NCBI GenBank assembly: GCA_013360745.1 | Contig: JABWBA010000028.1 | Location: 1-38,177, forward strand | Direction: 5' to 3' | DNA from: Chthonomonadales bacterium | Lineage (GTDB): Bacteria > Armatimonadota > Chthonomonadetes > Chthonomonadales > CAJBBX01 | DNA: 38,177 nucleotides | Shown here: positions 7,687 through 15,579 of the stretch, in pieces | Numbering within the stretch: position 1 is the stretch's first letter | How the letters are laid out: each line of letters opens with the position of its first letter | Translations under genes and position numbers: made by a program | Notes under the pieces: model-generated | Seen by the model: only the letters and a program-made list of their open reading frames with translations | Database searches by the model: none | Told to the model about the DNA's origin: nothing

Positions 7687-9722
7687 CCTGTACGGCTCAT
7701 TTCATCCGGGTTGGCGCCGTCCGCTCTGGCTCCAAGCTGGTACCGGAAGTTACTTATGATCACACCAGGCAGGCCCCCAAGATAGTATTTCACAAGGAAT
7801 CCGTTCGCGTTGTGCAGCAGACTGTGGTACCACTTACCCGGGCTGAACTCCGGCACTACCACAGTGACGATATGCTCCTCACGTTCACGTCGGACTTCGT
7901 CCAGATACGCCATCAACGGACCGATCAACGATCGGTAGGGCGACGGAAGGATTACCAGCGGAATATCCTCTCCCACGAAGGTCTGCCACTCATTAGCGAG
8001 CCTCGGCGTATCCTCCGGATTATCTTCGATATGGATCGCTCTACAGTCCGGCGATAGGGTTCGAGCATAGCGAAGGGCCGGAAAGATCCCACGGTGAAGG
8101 GTAGGCACGAGGAGCAACACCGTGTTGGTCATCGGCGCCGTATTCGGCGCCCAGTTCGCGATCGAGAGAGCGCGACGGCAGCGGTCGTAGTGCGAGGAGA
8201 TACCCCGGAGGAGGGCAATCAAGACTCCTCCAACAACCAGAATAAGCCAGGCGCCGTCGGGCGTCTTTTCAACGACGAGGACCGCAAGGACGACACCCGT
8301 CGTGATCGCGCCGATAGTATTGATCGCGGCCTTATGGCGCCAGCCCGCCCCTCTTTCTTTCCGCCAATGCTTGACCATACCGCACTGGGAAAGAGTGAAA
8401 GCGGTGAACACACCGATCGCATAGAGCGGGATGAGCCCTTCGACGCTTCCGCGGAAGGCGATTACAAGCACTGCGGCGCAGACTCCTAGCAGGACGATCC
8501 CGTTGGAGTAGACGAGCTTATCACCCCTATTGGCGAGTTGGCGAGGCAGAAGGCGGTCCCGAGACATTACATAGGCCAGGCTCGGAAATCCGGCAAAGCC
8601 CGTATTCGCCGCCAGGACAAGGATCGTCGCAGTCGAGAACTGCATCATATAATACAGCCCGACCCGAAGCCAGTGCCCCTCCTTGCCGAAGACGGCTCCG
8701 GATACTTGATCCACTACAGGCATCGCCCGATGCAGTCCATGTTCATAGTAGACGACATGGAGGCTGGCGGCCAGATACGAGATTCCCAGGAACAACGCGC
8801 CGAGCAGAACGCCCATCCAAATCATCGTGATGCCGGCGTTCTTAGAGCGGGGTTCACGAAATGCGGGCACCGTATTGCTGATCGCTTCTGTGCCAGTCAG
8901 AGCCGCGCATCCGTTGGCGAACGCCTTTAGCAGCAGAAACAACATGCCCAGACCCGCCAGATCGGCTGGCTCCTTTCTCGCGATCTCCGGGATGGTCCGA
9001 TTGACGCTGTTCTGATCCACATGCCAACCAAAGGCAGGTCCGATGATGCCGAGGATGAGCATCAGGAACGCCATTACAACGAATGTATAGGTCATCGCCC
9101 CGAATATCCGGCCGCTCTCCTTCAAGCCACGCAGATTCGCGAGTACCAGTATAGCGATGGCCCCAACGCACACGGCAACAGTATGGTCGGTATAGCGAAC
9201 CAGGATCGGTGTCGCGAGGAGGTTCTGAATCCCGCTGGCAATCGACACCGCTACCGTCAATACATAGTCGAGCAACAGCGCCGAACCGGTAACCATCCCA
9301 GCATTCTTACCGAGGTTGTCCGTCGTAACAACGTAGGACCCTCCGCCCTGCGGATAGGCGTGCACGACCTGCAGGTAGGAGGCAACGACGATGGCCAGCA
9401 ATAGGACGATCGCTGTGGTGACTACCATGGTCAGGCGGCTGTAGGTCGCTGCATGACTGGCCGACCAGAGTCCGGCAGCGCCCAGAGCGAGCAGGATCTG
9501 CTGAGGTGCGTAGATACTCGATGAAATGGCGTCGGACGAGAAGACAGGCAGGGCCAGGATCTTCGGGAGCCGCTCCTGCTCCTGGTGTTCGGTGGGGATG
9601 GGTCGGCCGAAGAGCAGCAGTCGTAAGGGATGGATAGGAGGCCAGTAGGCGCGTCGCCTGTTGGAGCTCGGGTTGCTGCGGTCTAGTCCCCCGCGCGCCA
9701 ACTGTTCTACAGGCGAAGGCAT
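7683..9722 (-). CDS. KimA/YdaO-like APC-superfamily permease, probable K+ importer
   Basis: This 679-residue protein has about 12 membrane spans (about 60-500) and a soluble C-terminal domain. The N-terminal signature LFGRPIPTEHQEQERLPK followed by FSSDAISSSIYAPQQILL closely matches the KimA/KUP-like branch of the APC superfamily, not ordinary amino-acid permeases. GGGSYVVTTDNLG and ALTGTEAISNTVPAF are further transporter motifs. The tail (about 510-660) starts with NTVLLLVPTLHRGIFPALRYA and resembles the USP-like cytosolic domain of KimA. KimA proteins import K+ by proton symport and are inhibited by c-di-AMP. Two RCK genes downstream support a potassium role. ATG 9722 is chosen because GAGAAG lies about 6 bases upstream. 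An ATG-less extension toward 9839 is rejected. Confidence 0.82.
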   Translation of the reverse strand: MPSPVEQLARGGLDRSNPSSNRRRAYWPPIHPLRLLLFGRPIPTEHQEQERLPKILALPVFSSDAISSSIYAPQQILLALGAAGLWSASHAATYSRLTMVVTTAIVLLLAIVVASYLQVVHAYPQGGGSYVVTTDNLGKNAGMVTGSALLLDYVLTVAVSIASGIQNLLATPILVRYTDHTVAVCVGAIAILVLANLRGLKESGRIFGAMTYTFVVMAFLMLILGIIGPAFGWHVDQNSVNRTIPEIARKEPADLAGLGMLFLLLKAFANGCAALTGTEAISNTVPAFREPRSKNAGITMIWMGVLLGALFLGISYLAASLHVVYYEHGLHRAMPVVDQVSGAVFGKEGHWLRVGLYYMMQFSTATILVLAANTGFAGFPSLAYVMSRDRLLPRQLANRGDKLVYSNGIVLLGVCAAVLVIAFRGSVEGLIPLYAIGVFTAFTLSQCGMVKHWRKERGAGWRHKAAINTIGAITTGVVLAVLVVEKTPDGAWLILVVGGVLIALLRGISSHYDRCRRALSIANWAPNTAPMTNTVLLLVPTLHRGIFPALRYARTLSPDCRAIHIEDNPEDTPRLANEWQTFVGEDIPLVILPSPYRSLIGPLMAYLDEVRREREEHIVTVVVPEFSPGKWYHSLLHNANGFLVKYYLGGLPGVIISNFRYQLGARADGANPDEMSRTG

Positions 9723-9823
9723 GTTATTCTTCTCATTGATACCTGGCGCTCTGGCCCATGAATCGACATTGCATAGGAGGTCATACTCGGTCGCCGGAGG
9801 GATGCTCGGGCGCGCGACCGGAG

Positions 9824-9852
9824 AGTATACTCCCGCCATGAACGGAAGTCAA
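9824..9852 (-). promoter_or_regulatory. Sigma-70 promoter of the potassium-transport operon
   Basis: On the reverse strand TTGACT (9852-9847) and TATACT (9829-9824) are separated by exactly 17 bases. Transcription would begin near 9817, leaving a leader of about 95 bases before ATG 9722. The promoter overlaps the first codons of the divergent dehydratase gene. The -10 box lies in the perfect palindrome GAGTATACTC (9823-9832), which could also be an operator. Confidence 0.65.
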
Positions 9853-11382
9853 ACACAGATGATCGAACCGATCGGCGATTGGCTTCGGCTCGACAGCGCG
9901 GATGATGTCGCGATCTCGCTGAGGGATATCGATGCCGGCGCTCATGTAGTTCTGAATGGGGCGCCGATCCCTGTGCTCGATCCGATCCCACGCGGTCACA
10001 AGGTGGCGCTTCGCCCACTTGCCCGGCTCACCCCTATCGTGAAATACGGTCAGATCATCGGTCATGCCGCCGCCGACATCGCCGCTGGGGAGCATGTTCA
10101 CCTGCACAACGTCACCGTTCTGCCGGTTCAGCGTACGGAGGCTCGCCCAACGCGCAATCCATCTCCAGACGATTCCCGATTGCCGAACACCTTCCATGGA
10201 TTCAGGAATCACGGCCGACGGTCGGGTACGCGGAATGCGATCGGCGTATTGGCGACAGTGAACTGTTCTGCGGATGTCGTTCGCGCCGTCGTCGCCGAGA
10301 CCCGCCGCCGTATCCTTCCTGATCATCCGAGCGTCGATGGCGTTTTCGCGATCACCCACAGCGGCGGCTGCGGGATGCCTGTCGACGGTCGAACCCACAT
10401 CTATCTACGTCGCTGCCTTATTGGCGCGGCCATGAATCCGAACGTAGCAGGGGTGATCATCATCGGACTTGGCTGCGAAGTGATGGACGGTGGTGCAGTG
10501 CGCGACGCCGCCCAGATGGCCGGGATCCCAGCGATTCAGATTGGTATCCAGGAGATCGGCGGCACTGGCCGGGCCATCCGGGCGGGAGTCGAGGCTGCTG
10601 CGGGTCTCATCGCGACCGCGAATGCGCGCCGGCGGCAGCGGGTCCCAATATCCGATCTTATCATCGGCACGCAATGCGGGGGTTCGGATGCCTATTCCGG
10701 AATCACCGCCAACCCATTGCTCGGCCGCGCGGGCGATCTATTGATCAGTCGCGGGGCCAGCTGGGCGCTCGCGGAAACCCCTGAGACATACGGTGCGGAA
10801 CACTTGCTTACGGCACGGGCGACGTCACGCGAGGTTGCAGATCGCCTTCTCGCTATGATGCGCCGATGGGAACGGGAGGTCGCTGCCACCGGCGCCTCAC
10901 TCGATAATAATCCAGCCCCGGGCAATAAGGCCGGCGGCCTGACGACGATCTATGAGAAAGCGCTCGGCGCCGTTGCCAAGGCAGGATCCACCCCGCTTCA
11001 GAATGTGCTCGAGTACGGAGAAGCGATTACCAAGCCAGGTCTGACCTTCATGGACAGCCCGGGACTGGACGATGTCTCCACAACGGGCCTGGTCGCCGGC
11101 GGCTGCAATCTGGTCGCCTTTACGACGGGCCGCGGCTCCTGTCTCTCGATGAACCCGATACCGGTTGTCAAGATCGCCTCTACGACAGAGCTGTACAACC
11201 GGATGCGGGACGATATGGACTTTGACGCGGGCCGACTGATCACCGGCTGGGATATGGATGAGGCGGCGTACACGCTTGCGATGCAGATCATCCGGGTCGC
11301 ATCCGGCGATCAGACCGCGGGCGAACGCCAGGGTCTGGGCGACCATACCTTTGCGCCCTGGGATGTTGGTCCTACCCTCTGA
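9838..11382 (+). CDS. UxaA-family altronate / D-galactarate dehydratase
   Basis: This 514-residue enzyme belongs to the UxaA/GarD family, which dehydrates altronate or galactarate in hexuronate catabolism using a bound metal. A SAF domain covers about 10-90 (DWLRLDSADDVAIS, GHAAADIAAGEHVHLHNV). The catalytic part follows, with HSGGCGMP, LGCEVMD, TQCGGSDAYSGITANP, DNNPAPGNKAGGLTTIYEKALG, MDSPGLDD and FTTGRGS. The Cys- and His-bearing GGCG, TQCGGSD and DNNPAPGN motifs are typical. I cannot tell altronate from galactarate as substrate. ATG 9838 fits the SAF start. TATACT lies only 7 bases upstream on this strand but with a poor -35. No other uronate gene is in the window. The stop overlaps the next start by one base. 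Confidence 0.88.
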   Translation: MNGSQTQMIEPIGDWLRLDSADDVAISLRDIDAGAHVVLNGAPIPVLDPIPRGHKVALRPLARLTPIVKYGQIIGHAAADIAAGEHVHLHNVTVLPVQRTEARPTRNPSPDDSRLPNTFHGFRNHGRRSGTRNAIGVLATVNCSADVVRAVVAETRRRILPDHPSVDGVFAITHSGGCGMPVDGRTHIYLRRCLIGAAMNPNVAGVIIIGLGCEVMDGGAVRDAAQMAGIPAIQIGIQEIGGTGRAIRAGVEAAAGLIATANARRRQRVPISDLIIGTQCGGSDAYSGITANPLLGRAGDLLISRGASWALAETPETYGAEHLLTARATSREVADRLLAMMRRWEREVAATGASLDNNPAPGNKAGGLTTIYEKALGAVAKAGSTPLQNVLEYGEAITKPGLTFMDSPGLDDVSTTGLVAGGCNLVAFTTGRGSCLSMNPIPVVKIASTTELYNRMRDDMDFDAGRLITGWDMDEAAYTLAMQIIRVASGDQTAGERQGLGDHTFAPWDVGPTL

Positions 11383-12188
11383 TGTCCGATCCCGCTCAAC
11401 TGCGCGTTTGGGCCACACTGCGCCGGGGGATCTCGGCATGGTGGGACCATCTCGGATTGGGTGTCGCTGCCAGTCTATCGACCATCGCGCTGCTGGCCCT
11501 GGCATCCGCCGCGTGGCGGCTGATCACGCCGAAAACCGGACCCATCCTTGGCATCGCGACTGGCTTTGCGCTCCTGGCGGGCGCTGCTACGGGCACGGCT
11601 GCCGGGCTGGCACATACGGCCCATGCGATCGTCTACCGAGATGAAGCAGATGCGTCATTGCTGGTTCGCGTGCCACGTTCCATGCTGATACAGGCTTCGG
11701 CTCTACTATGCATCCAGCTCATGGGCAATGCCGCTGGCATGGCCGGCGTCTACTTCTATCTCCAACTCCGATCCCTCCTGGCTATGGCAGCCGGAGTGAT
11801 CGTCTTCTACATGTGGATGATCTGGCTGATCTGCTGCGCCTACCATTGGCCGCTACTCGCGGCAGCTCACAACAACGCGATTCCGAGCGCGAAGCCCAAC
11901 AGGCCCTCGCTCCGGGCTGTGTTTACGAACGGTCTTACGCTGATGATCGCGGCTCCGGGATACTCCATGCTGTTCGGCCTCAGCCTGATGGCCCTGAATC
12001 TGCCATTGATCCTATCGGGCATCGGACTGGCGATGGCCGCGCCGATGCTCACCGCCGTTCTAAGCGCTCAGGCGGTTCGAGATCATCTCGTACGCCTCGG
12101 AATGGCGGAACAGTATGACGAGAGGCCGGTAGAACCGGATGTATGGCGGATCTCGCCGCATCGGGAAGGCGCACAAGATCCGATGTGA
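11382..12188 (+). CDS. Multi-span membrane protein, DUF624-like
   Basis: This 268-residue integral membrane protein has about six hydrophobic segments, at roughly 28-45, 55-78, 105-128, 132-155, 185-205 and 207-232. The pattern LAHTAHAIVYRDEADASL after the second span and the closing VRDHLVRLG recall DUF624/YesL-type proteins. These often accompany sugar-uptake or polysaccharide genes, but I do not see a defining motif. ATG at 11382 shares one base with the TGA of the dehydratase (TGATG), so the two are co-translated. A role linked to the same sugar-acid pathway is inference from context. Confidence 0.7.
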   Translation: MSDPAQLRVWATLRRGISAWWDHLGLGVAASLSTIALLALASAAWRLITPKTGPILGIATGFALLAGAATGTAAGLAHTAHAIVYRDEADASLLVRVPRSMLIQASALLCIQLMGNAAGMAGVYFYLQLRSLLAMAAGVIVFYMWMIWLICCAYHWPLLAAAHNNAIPSAKPNRPSLRAVFTNGLTLMIAAPGYSMLFGLSLMALNLPLILSGIGLAMAAPMLTAVLSAQAVRDHLVRLGMAEQYDERPVEPDVWRISPHREGAQDPM

Positions 12189-12209
12189 GTCTATTGAGGG
12201 CAGAAAGGC

Positions 12210-12245
12210 CGCCAGGCCTTGCCGCGGATGCGACAGGGCCTGGCG
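12210..12245. terminator. Inverted repeat between convergent genes
   Basis: CGCCAGGCC at 12210-12218 pairs perfectly with GGCCTGGCG at 12237-12245 across an 18-base loop. It lies in the 80-bp gap between a forward gene ending at 12188 and a reverse gene ending at 12269. There is no T-tract on either strand, so termination is plausible but unproven. Confidence 0.4.
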
Positions 12246-12268
12246 AACCGAAGGTAATCGAAGTCAGA

Positions 12269-12775
12269 TCACAGATGGAGTCGAGCGGTGAGAAGCACCA
12301 TGGTCTTGGACTCGGAAAAGAGGATATTCCCTTCGACGCCTAGTTTGGGACCAACCTCGACGCCGAGGATACCCTTGGCCAGCAACTTGGCCTTGCCGCC
12401 CAGAAGAGTTCCGGCGCCGATGCCAAGATAGGCGGAATGGCCGCGGATGTTGTCGGAATAGCGCACCAGCGAAAACGTCACCGGAACCGCCGTCGACACG
12501 CTGGAGAAGTTTGCCTTGAAAATCACATCGGCATCGATTCGACCTTCCCAGCCGTCCATGATACTGACGCTCGGCACCGCGATATCGATACCGGCATGCC
12601 CTGCGGAACGAGGAGATACCATCAGGCCGCCACGCAGGCTCATCGTAACCGGCATGGATGGAGCGCCGTACTGGGCCCGCGCGTGGCCTGCAGCGCCAGC
12701 GGCCAGCACTCGCGTCTCAGCCGACGCGCCGATCGCAAGACCAAGAACCAGTACGGCAGTAGACAGGTACTTCAT
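12269..12775 (-). CDS. Secreted, probably outer-membrane beta-barrel protein
   Basis: I do not recognise a specific family. The 168-residue product starts with a typical signal peptide (MKYLSTAVLVLGLAIGASA). Alternating polar and hydrophobic strands follow: RIDADVIFKANFSS, VPVTFSLVRYSDN, SAYLGIGAGTLLGG, KAKLLAKGILGVEVGPKLGVEGNI (in two strands) and TMVLLTARLHL. It ends on a hydrophobic residue. This pattern and the GIGAG turn fit a small outer-membrane beta-barrel, which implies a two-membrane cell envelope. A Shine-Dalgarno site (AAGGGAG) precedes ATG 12775. It is transcribed alone, convergent with the gene ending at 12188. Confidence 0.7.
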   Translation of the reverse strand: MKYLSTAVLVLGLAIGASAETRVLAAGAAGHARAQYGAPSMPVTMSLRGGLMVSPRSAGHAGIDIAVPSVSIMDGWEGRIDADVIFKANFSSVSTAVPVTFSLVRYSDNIRGHSAYLGIGAGTLLGGKAKLLAKGILGVEVGPKLGVEGNILFSESKTMVLLTARLHL

Positions 12776-12888
12776 CCTGGACTCCCTTAAGATGTTGTCA
12801 TCCGCCAGTCGTGGACGGAGGCTCCGCCGCTATCCTTGGTGTCGCATACGTCGCACTGCCGCCCGATGTTTCTGGATCGGATCCTCTT

Positions 12889-12899
12889 ATTGTATACCA
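12889..12899 (-). promoter_or_regulatory. Possible extended -10 promoter of the beta-barrel gene
   Basis: The reverse strand reads TGGTATACAAT, which fits an extended -10 element. No good -35 is seen at 16-18 bases. The leader to ATG 12775 would be about 110 bases long. The rest of this 187-bp divergent region shows a TTGACA at 12935-12940 on the forward strand, but no matching -10 box before menG. Confidence 0.3.
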
Positions 12900-12962
12900 C
12901 AGGGCAGCCTATCGAGCCTCCGGCTGCGCTGCCATTGACAGCGGAAGGCATCGCAACGCACA

Positions 12963-13724
12963 ATGAAGCAAGGCCCCAGGGAGGGCCTTTCGGATAACTC
13001 GATCTTGCATTCAATAAACGAGAACCATCGCCCCGATCCCGAGTCCATTCGATCGATGTTTGGTTCGATCGCTCAGCGCTATGATCTCTTGAATGGGATC
13101 CTCAGCCTTGGACGGCACAGGTCATGGCGCCGCCGGGCGGCCGCAGCGGCAGCGCCGAGCCCAGGGGCGACGATTCTCGATGTCGCTTGCGGGACCGGTG
13201 ACCTCGTGAGAGAACTCGCAGGACATATGGGACCAACCGGGCTGGTTACCGGCATCGACTTCTGCGCGCCTATGATCGCCCTGGCAGTCACGAAACCCAC
13301 GAACTCCTCTTCAGCGCCAATGCGATATATCGTGGGCGATGCGCTCACGCTACCGTTCGCGAGCGATGCGTTTGAGTGTACGAGTATCGCGTTTGGATTG
13401 CGCAATGTGGCGAATCCAGAACAGGCTATTCGAGAGATGGCCCGCGTAACTGCTAGCGGCGGCCGCGTCCTCTGTCTGGAGTTCGCGGTGCCCCGCCGCC
13501 GGCTCACTCGCACGGTGGTACGCTTGTATGAGAGCACTGTCGTTCCGGCCATCGGTGGGGTACTCTCCCGTCGTGACGCATATCAATACCTGCGGACATC
13601 GATCGGCGCCTTCGCATCGCCGCACGAGGTGAGAGGCATGTTCGAAATGGCCGGATTAACCGCCATCAACACCACCGAGATGAACCTGGGCAGCGTGTGT
13701 TTGCACGTCGGGTTGAAGCCTTGA
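12963..13724 (+). CDS. menG: Demethylmenaquinone methyltransferase (MenG/UbiE)
   Basis: This 253-residue SAM-dependent methyltransferase carries out the last step of menaquinone synthesis. UbiE/MenG signatures are clear: RSMFGSIAQRYDLLN near 31-45, SLGRHRSWRR near 48-57, SAM motif I LDVACGTGDL near 71-80, GDALTLPFASDAFEC near 123-137 and FGLRNVANPEQAIREM near 142-157. The ATG start at 12963 gives about 25 residues before the first motif, slightly long for the family, and no strong Shine-Dalgarno site is seen. It leads a run of six forward genes. The next gene, a long-chain polyprenyl diphosphate synthase, would make the quinone side chain, so the pair forms a menaquinone unit. Confidence 0.92.
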   Translation: MKQGPREGLSDNSILHSINENHRPDPESIRSMFGSIAQRYDLLNGILSLGRHRSWRRRAAAAAAPSPGATILDVACGTGDLVRELAGHMGPTGLVTGIDFCAPMIALAVTKPTNSSSAPMRYIVGDALTLPFASDAFECTSIAFGLRNVANPEQAIREMARVTASGGRVLCLEFAVPRRRLTRTVVRLYESTVVPAIGGVLSRRDAYQYLRTSIGAFASPHEVRGMFEMAGLTAINTTEMNLGSVCLHVGLKP

Positions 13725-14737
13725 CGTCGCCGATCGTGCCGGCGTCCAACTGTCCCCGGCAAGCCACCGCGTTCCTTGATGTTATCCGAAGGGATCTCGA
13801 CGCCATCGAACGCAACCTCCACACGACGTCCTCCTCGGAGGTCCATCAGGTCGACGCCGTTGGCCAGCACGTGCTCCTTGCAGGAGGAAAACGCCTCCGG
13901 CCGGCGTGCGTCGTTCTCGCGGCTCGCAGCGTCTCATCCGCCCCTCCGCCCGAGCGGTTGGTCACCGTAGCGACAGCGCTTGAACTGGTTCATACCGCCA
14001 CCCTGGTTCATGATGATGTCGTCGATAACACCCGGATCCGGCGAGGCGCAGCTACAGCCAATGCCGTGTTCGGCAACGGCGTAGCGGTGCTGACGGGGGA
14101 TTTTCTACTGGCGAGAGCGGTCAGCATCCTGGCACGTGAAGATGATACACGGTTGATTCGAACCGTAGCGGATATCACGGGCGCAATGAGCGAAGGGGAA
14201 GTCCAACAGATGGTAGCAACAGGCGATCCTGAGGTCGCTGAGGACGCCTACTACGCGATGATACGGAAGAAGACCGCGACCTTCATCGAGGGCTGCTGCC
14301 GCTGCGGGGCGATTGTAGGCAATGCATCTTCCGCCGATGAAGAAGCGCTCGTCGCGTACGGCCAGCATCTGGGCCTCGCGTTTCAGATCACGGACGATTT
14401 GCTCGACTACATCGGCGACCCGGCCGAGACGGGTAAGCCGGTAGGCGGCGACCTTCGGGAAGGTCGGGCTACGCTCCCGCTGCTCTATGCCCTTCGCGCC
14501 GCCGTCGACGGCAAGCGTAATGCCATTCTGGAGGCGTTCGGCAACCCGGCCGTCCAGGATCCGGCCATTGCTTTTGTCGTGCGCTCACTCCGCACGCTGG
14601 GCGCGATCGATCGCACGACTGAGGTGGCGGCATCCCATGTCCGCCGTGCCAAAGAGGCCCTCCAATCGCTTCGGCCGTCCCCGTACCGCGACAGCCTCGA
14701 GCAGCTCGCTGACTACGTCATCGGTCGTGATCGATGA
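13721..14737 (+). CDS. Long-chain polyprenyl diphosphate synthase
   Basis: This trans-prenyltransferase of about 338 residues condenses isopentenyl diphosphate units to build a quinone side chain. Both Asp-rich motifs are present: LVHDDVVDNTRIRRG (first, DDxxD) and ITDDLLDYIGD (second). GGKRLRP and GDFLLARA, then FQITDD with GKPVGGDLREGRATLP, complete the family pattern. The fifth residue before the first Asp motif is Ala, not an aromatic residue, which favours a long product (heptaprenyl to nonaprenyl). The start is probably TTG 13721, whose TTGA overlaps the menG stop. GTG at 13697 or 13736 are alternatives. Pairing with menG fits menaquinone synthesis. The exact chain length cannot be read from sequence. 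Confidence 0.9.
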   Translation: MTSPIVPASNCPRQATAFLDVIRRDLDAIERNLHTTSSSEVHQVDAVGQHVLLAGGKRLRPACVVLAARSVSSAPPPERLVTVATALELVHTATLVHDDVVDNTRIRRGAATANAVFGNGVAVLTGDFLLARAVSILAREDDTRLIRTVADITGAMSEGEVQQMVATGDPEVAEDAYYAMIRKKTATFIEGCCRCGAIVGNASSADEEALVAYGQHLGLAFQITDDLLDYIGDPAETGKPVGGDLREGRATLPLLYALRAAVDGKRNAILEAFGNPAVQDPAIAFVVRSLRTLGAIDRTTEVAASHVRRAKEALQSLRPSPYRDSLEQLADYVIGRDR

Positions 14738-15573
14738 GCGGATCGCCCGGCGACTCGCAGATAGAGACGGGTGATCCGATGGGTGTTCTCGCTCGATACA
14801 AAGTCGTCGTGTTCGATATGGACGGTGTCCTCTGGACCATGAACGATCCGATACACCATAGCCGGGAGGCCGTCGAACGATGTCATACTGCGGGAGCCCG
14901 TGTGTTCTACCTTACGAACAATGCGTCCATAAGCCGCGAGGACTATGTTCATAAACTAGCGCGATTTGGCCTGATCACCGATACGAGCGCCGTGATCACA
15001 TCCGCCCATACGACTGCCGCCATCCTCAGCCAGGAGCGTCCGGACGCCAGGGTCGTGATGATCGGAGGCCCGGGCCTGCGCCAGGAGCTGGAGACCGTCG
15101 GACTGCGCATGGTACCATACGCTGAGGGCGATTCCGTCGACTACGCGGTCGTCGGTTGGGATACCGATTTGTCTTATCAGAAACTCGCTCAAGTACATGG
15201 AGCCATCGTACGAGGCGGTGCGGAGTTTATCGCTACAAACCGAGACGCCACCTATCCGGACGCGGGCGGGAGAACCCTGCCCGGCGGCGGCAGCATCGTC
15301 GCGGCCGTCGCCTGTTCAACTGGTCGAGAACCCAGGACGATCGGCAAGCCGGAACCTCATACGCTCCGTTATATCCTTGAGGTTGCGGGATGTGCGCCGC
15401 ACGAATGCTTGATGGTAGGCGACCGACTGGACACGGATATCGCCGTCGGCCGGCGCGTCGGCGCTGATACCGCCCTGGTGTTGACCGGCGTTACCACCGC
15501 TGCAGACGTCGCCGCCGCGGACCCGACGGAGCGCCCGGATCATGTGTGGGAGGACTTACGGGACCTCCGTTAA
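14734..15573 (+). CDS. HAD-superfamily class IIA phosphatase
   Basis: This hydrolase of about 280 residues belongs to the NagD / 4-nitrophenylphosphatase group. The nucleophile motif VVVFDMDGVLW is near 24-34, motif II is LTNNAS, the Lys is in TIGKPEPHTLRYIL, and motif III/IV is MVGDRLDTDIAVG. The C2-type cap lies between. Substrates in this group include phosphoglycolate and other small phosphate esters, and none can be chosen here. ATG 14734 overlaps the previous stop (ATGA). An internal ATG at 14779 would start at MGVLARYKVVVFDMDG, which is nearer to the usual family N-terminus, so the first 15 residues are doubtful. Confidence 0.87.
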   Translation: MSGSPGDSQIETGDPMGVLARYKVVVFDMDGVLWTMNDPIHHSREAVERCHTAGARVFYLTNNASISREDYVHKLARFGLITDTSAVITSAHTTAAILSQERPDARVVMIGGPGLRQELETVGLRMVPYAEGDSVDYAVVGWDTDLSYQKLAQVHGAIVRGGAEFIATNRDATYPDAGGRTLPGGGSIVAAVACSTGREPRTIGKPEPHTLRYILEVAGCAPHECLMVGDRLDTDIAVGRRVGADTALVLTGVTTAADVAAADPTERPDHVWEDLRDLR

Positions 15574-15579
15574 CCGATA

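Noticed and set aside
9788-9820. Inverted repeat CGGTCGC/GCGACCG upstream of the dehydratase
   Set aside because: It is short and GC-rich with a long loop, and could arise by chance.
12935-12940. TTGACA as -35 of menG
   Set aside because: There is no acceptable -10 at 15-19 bases, and the site lies only 22 bases before the start codon.
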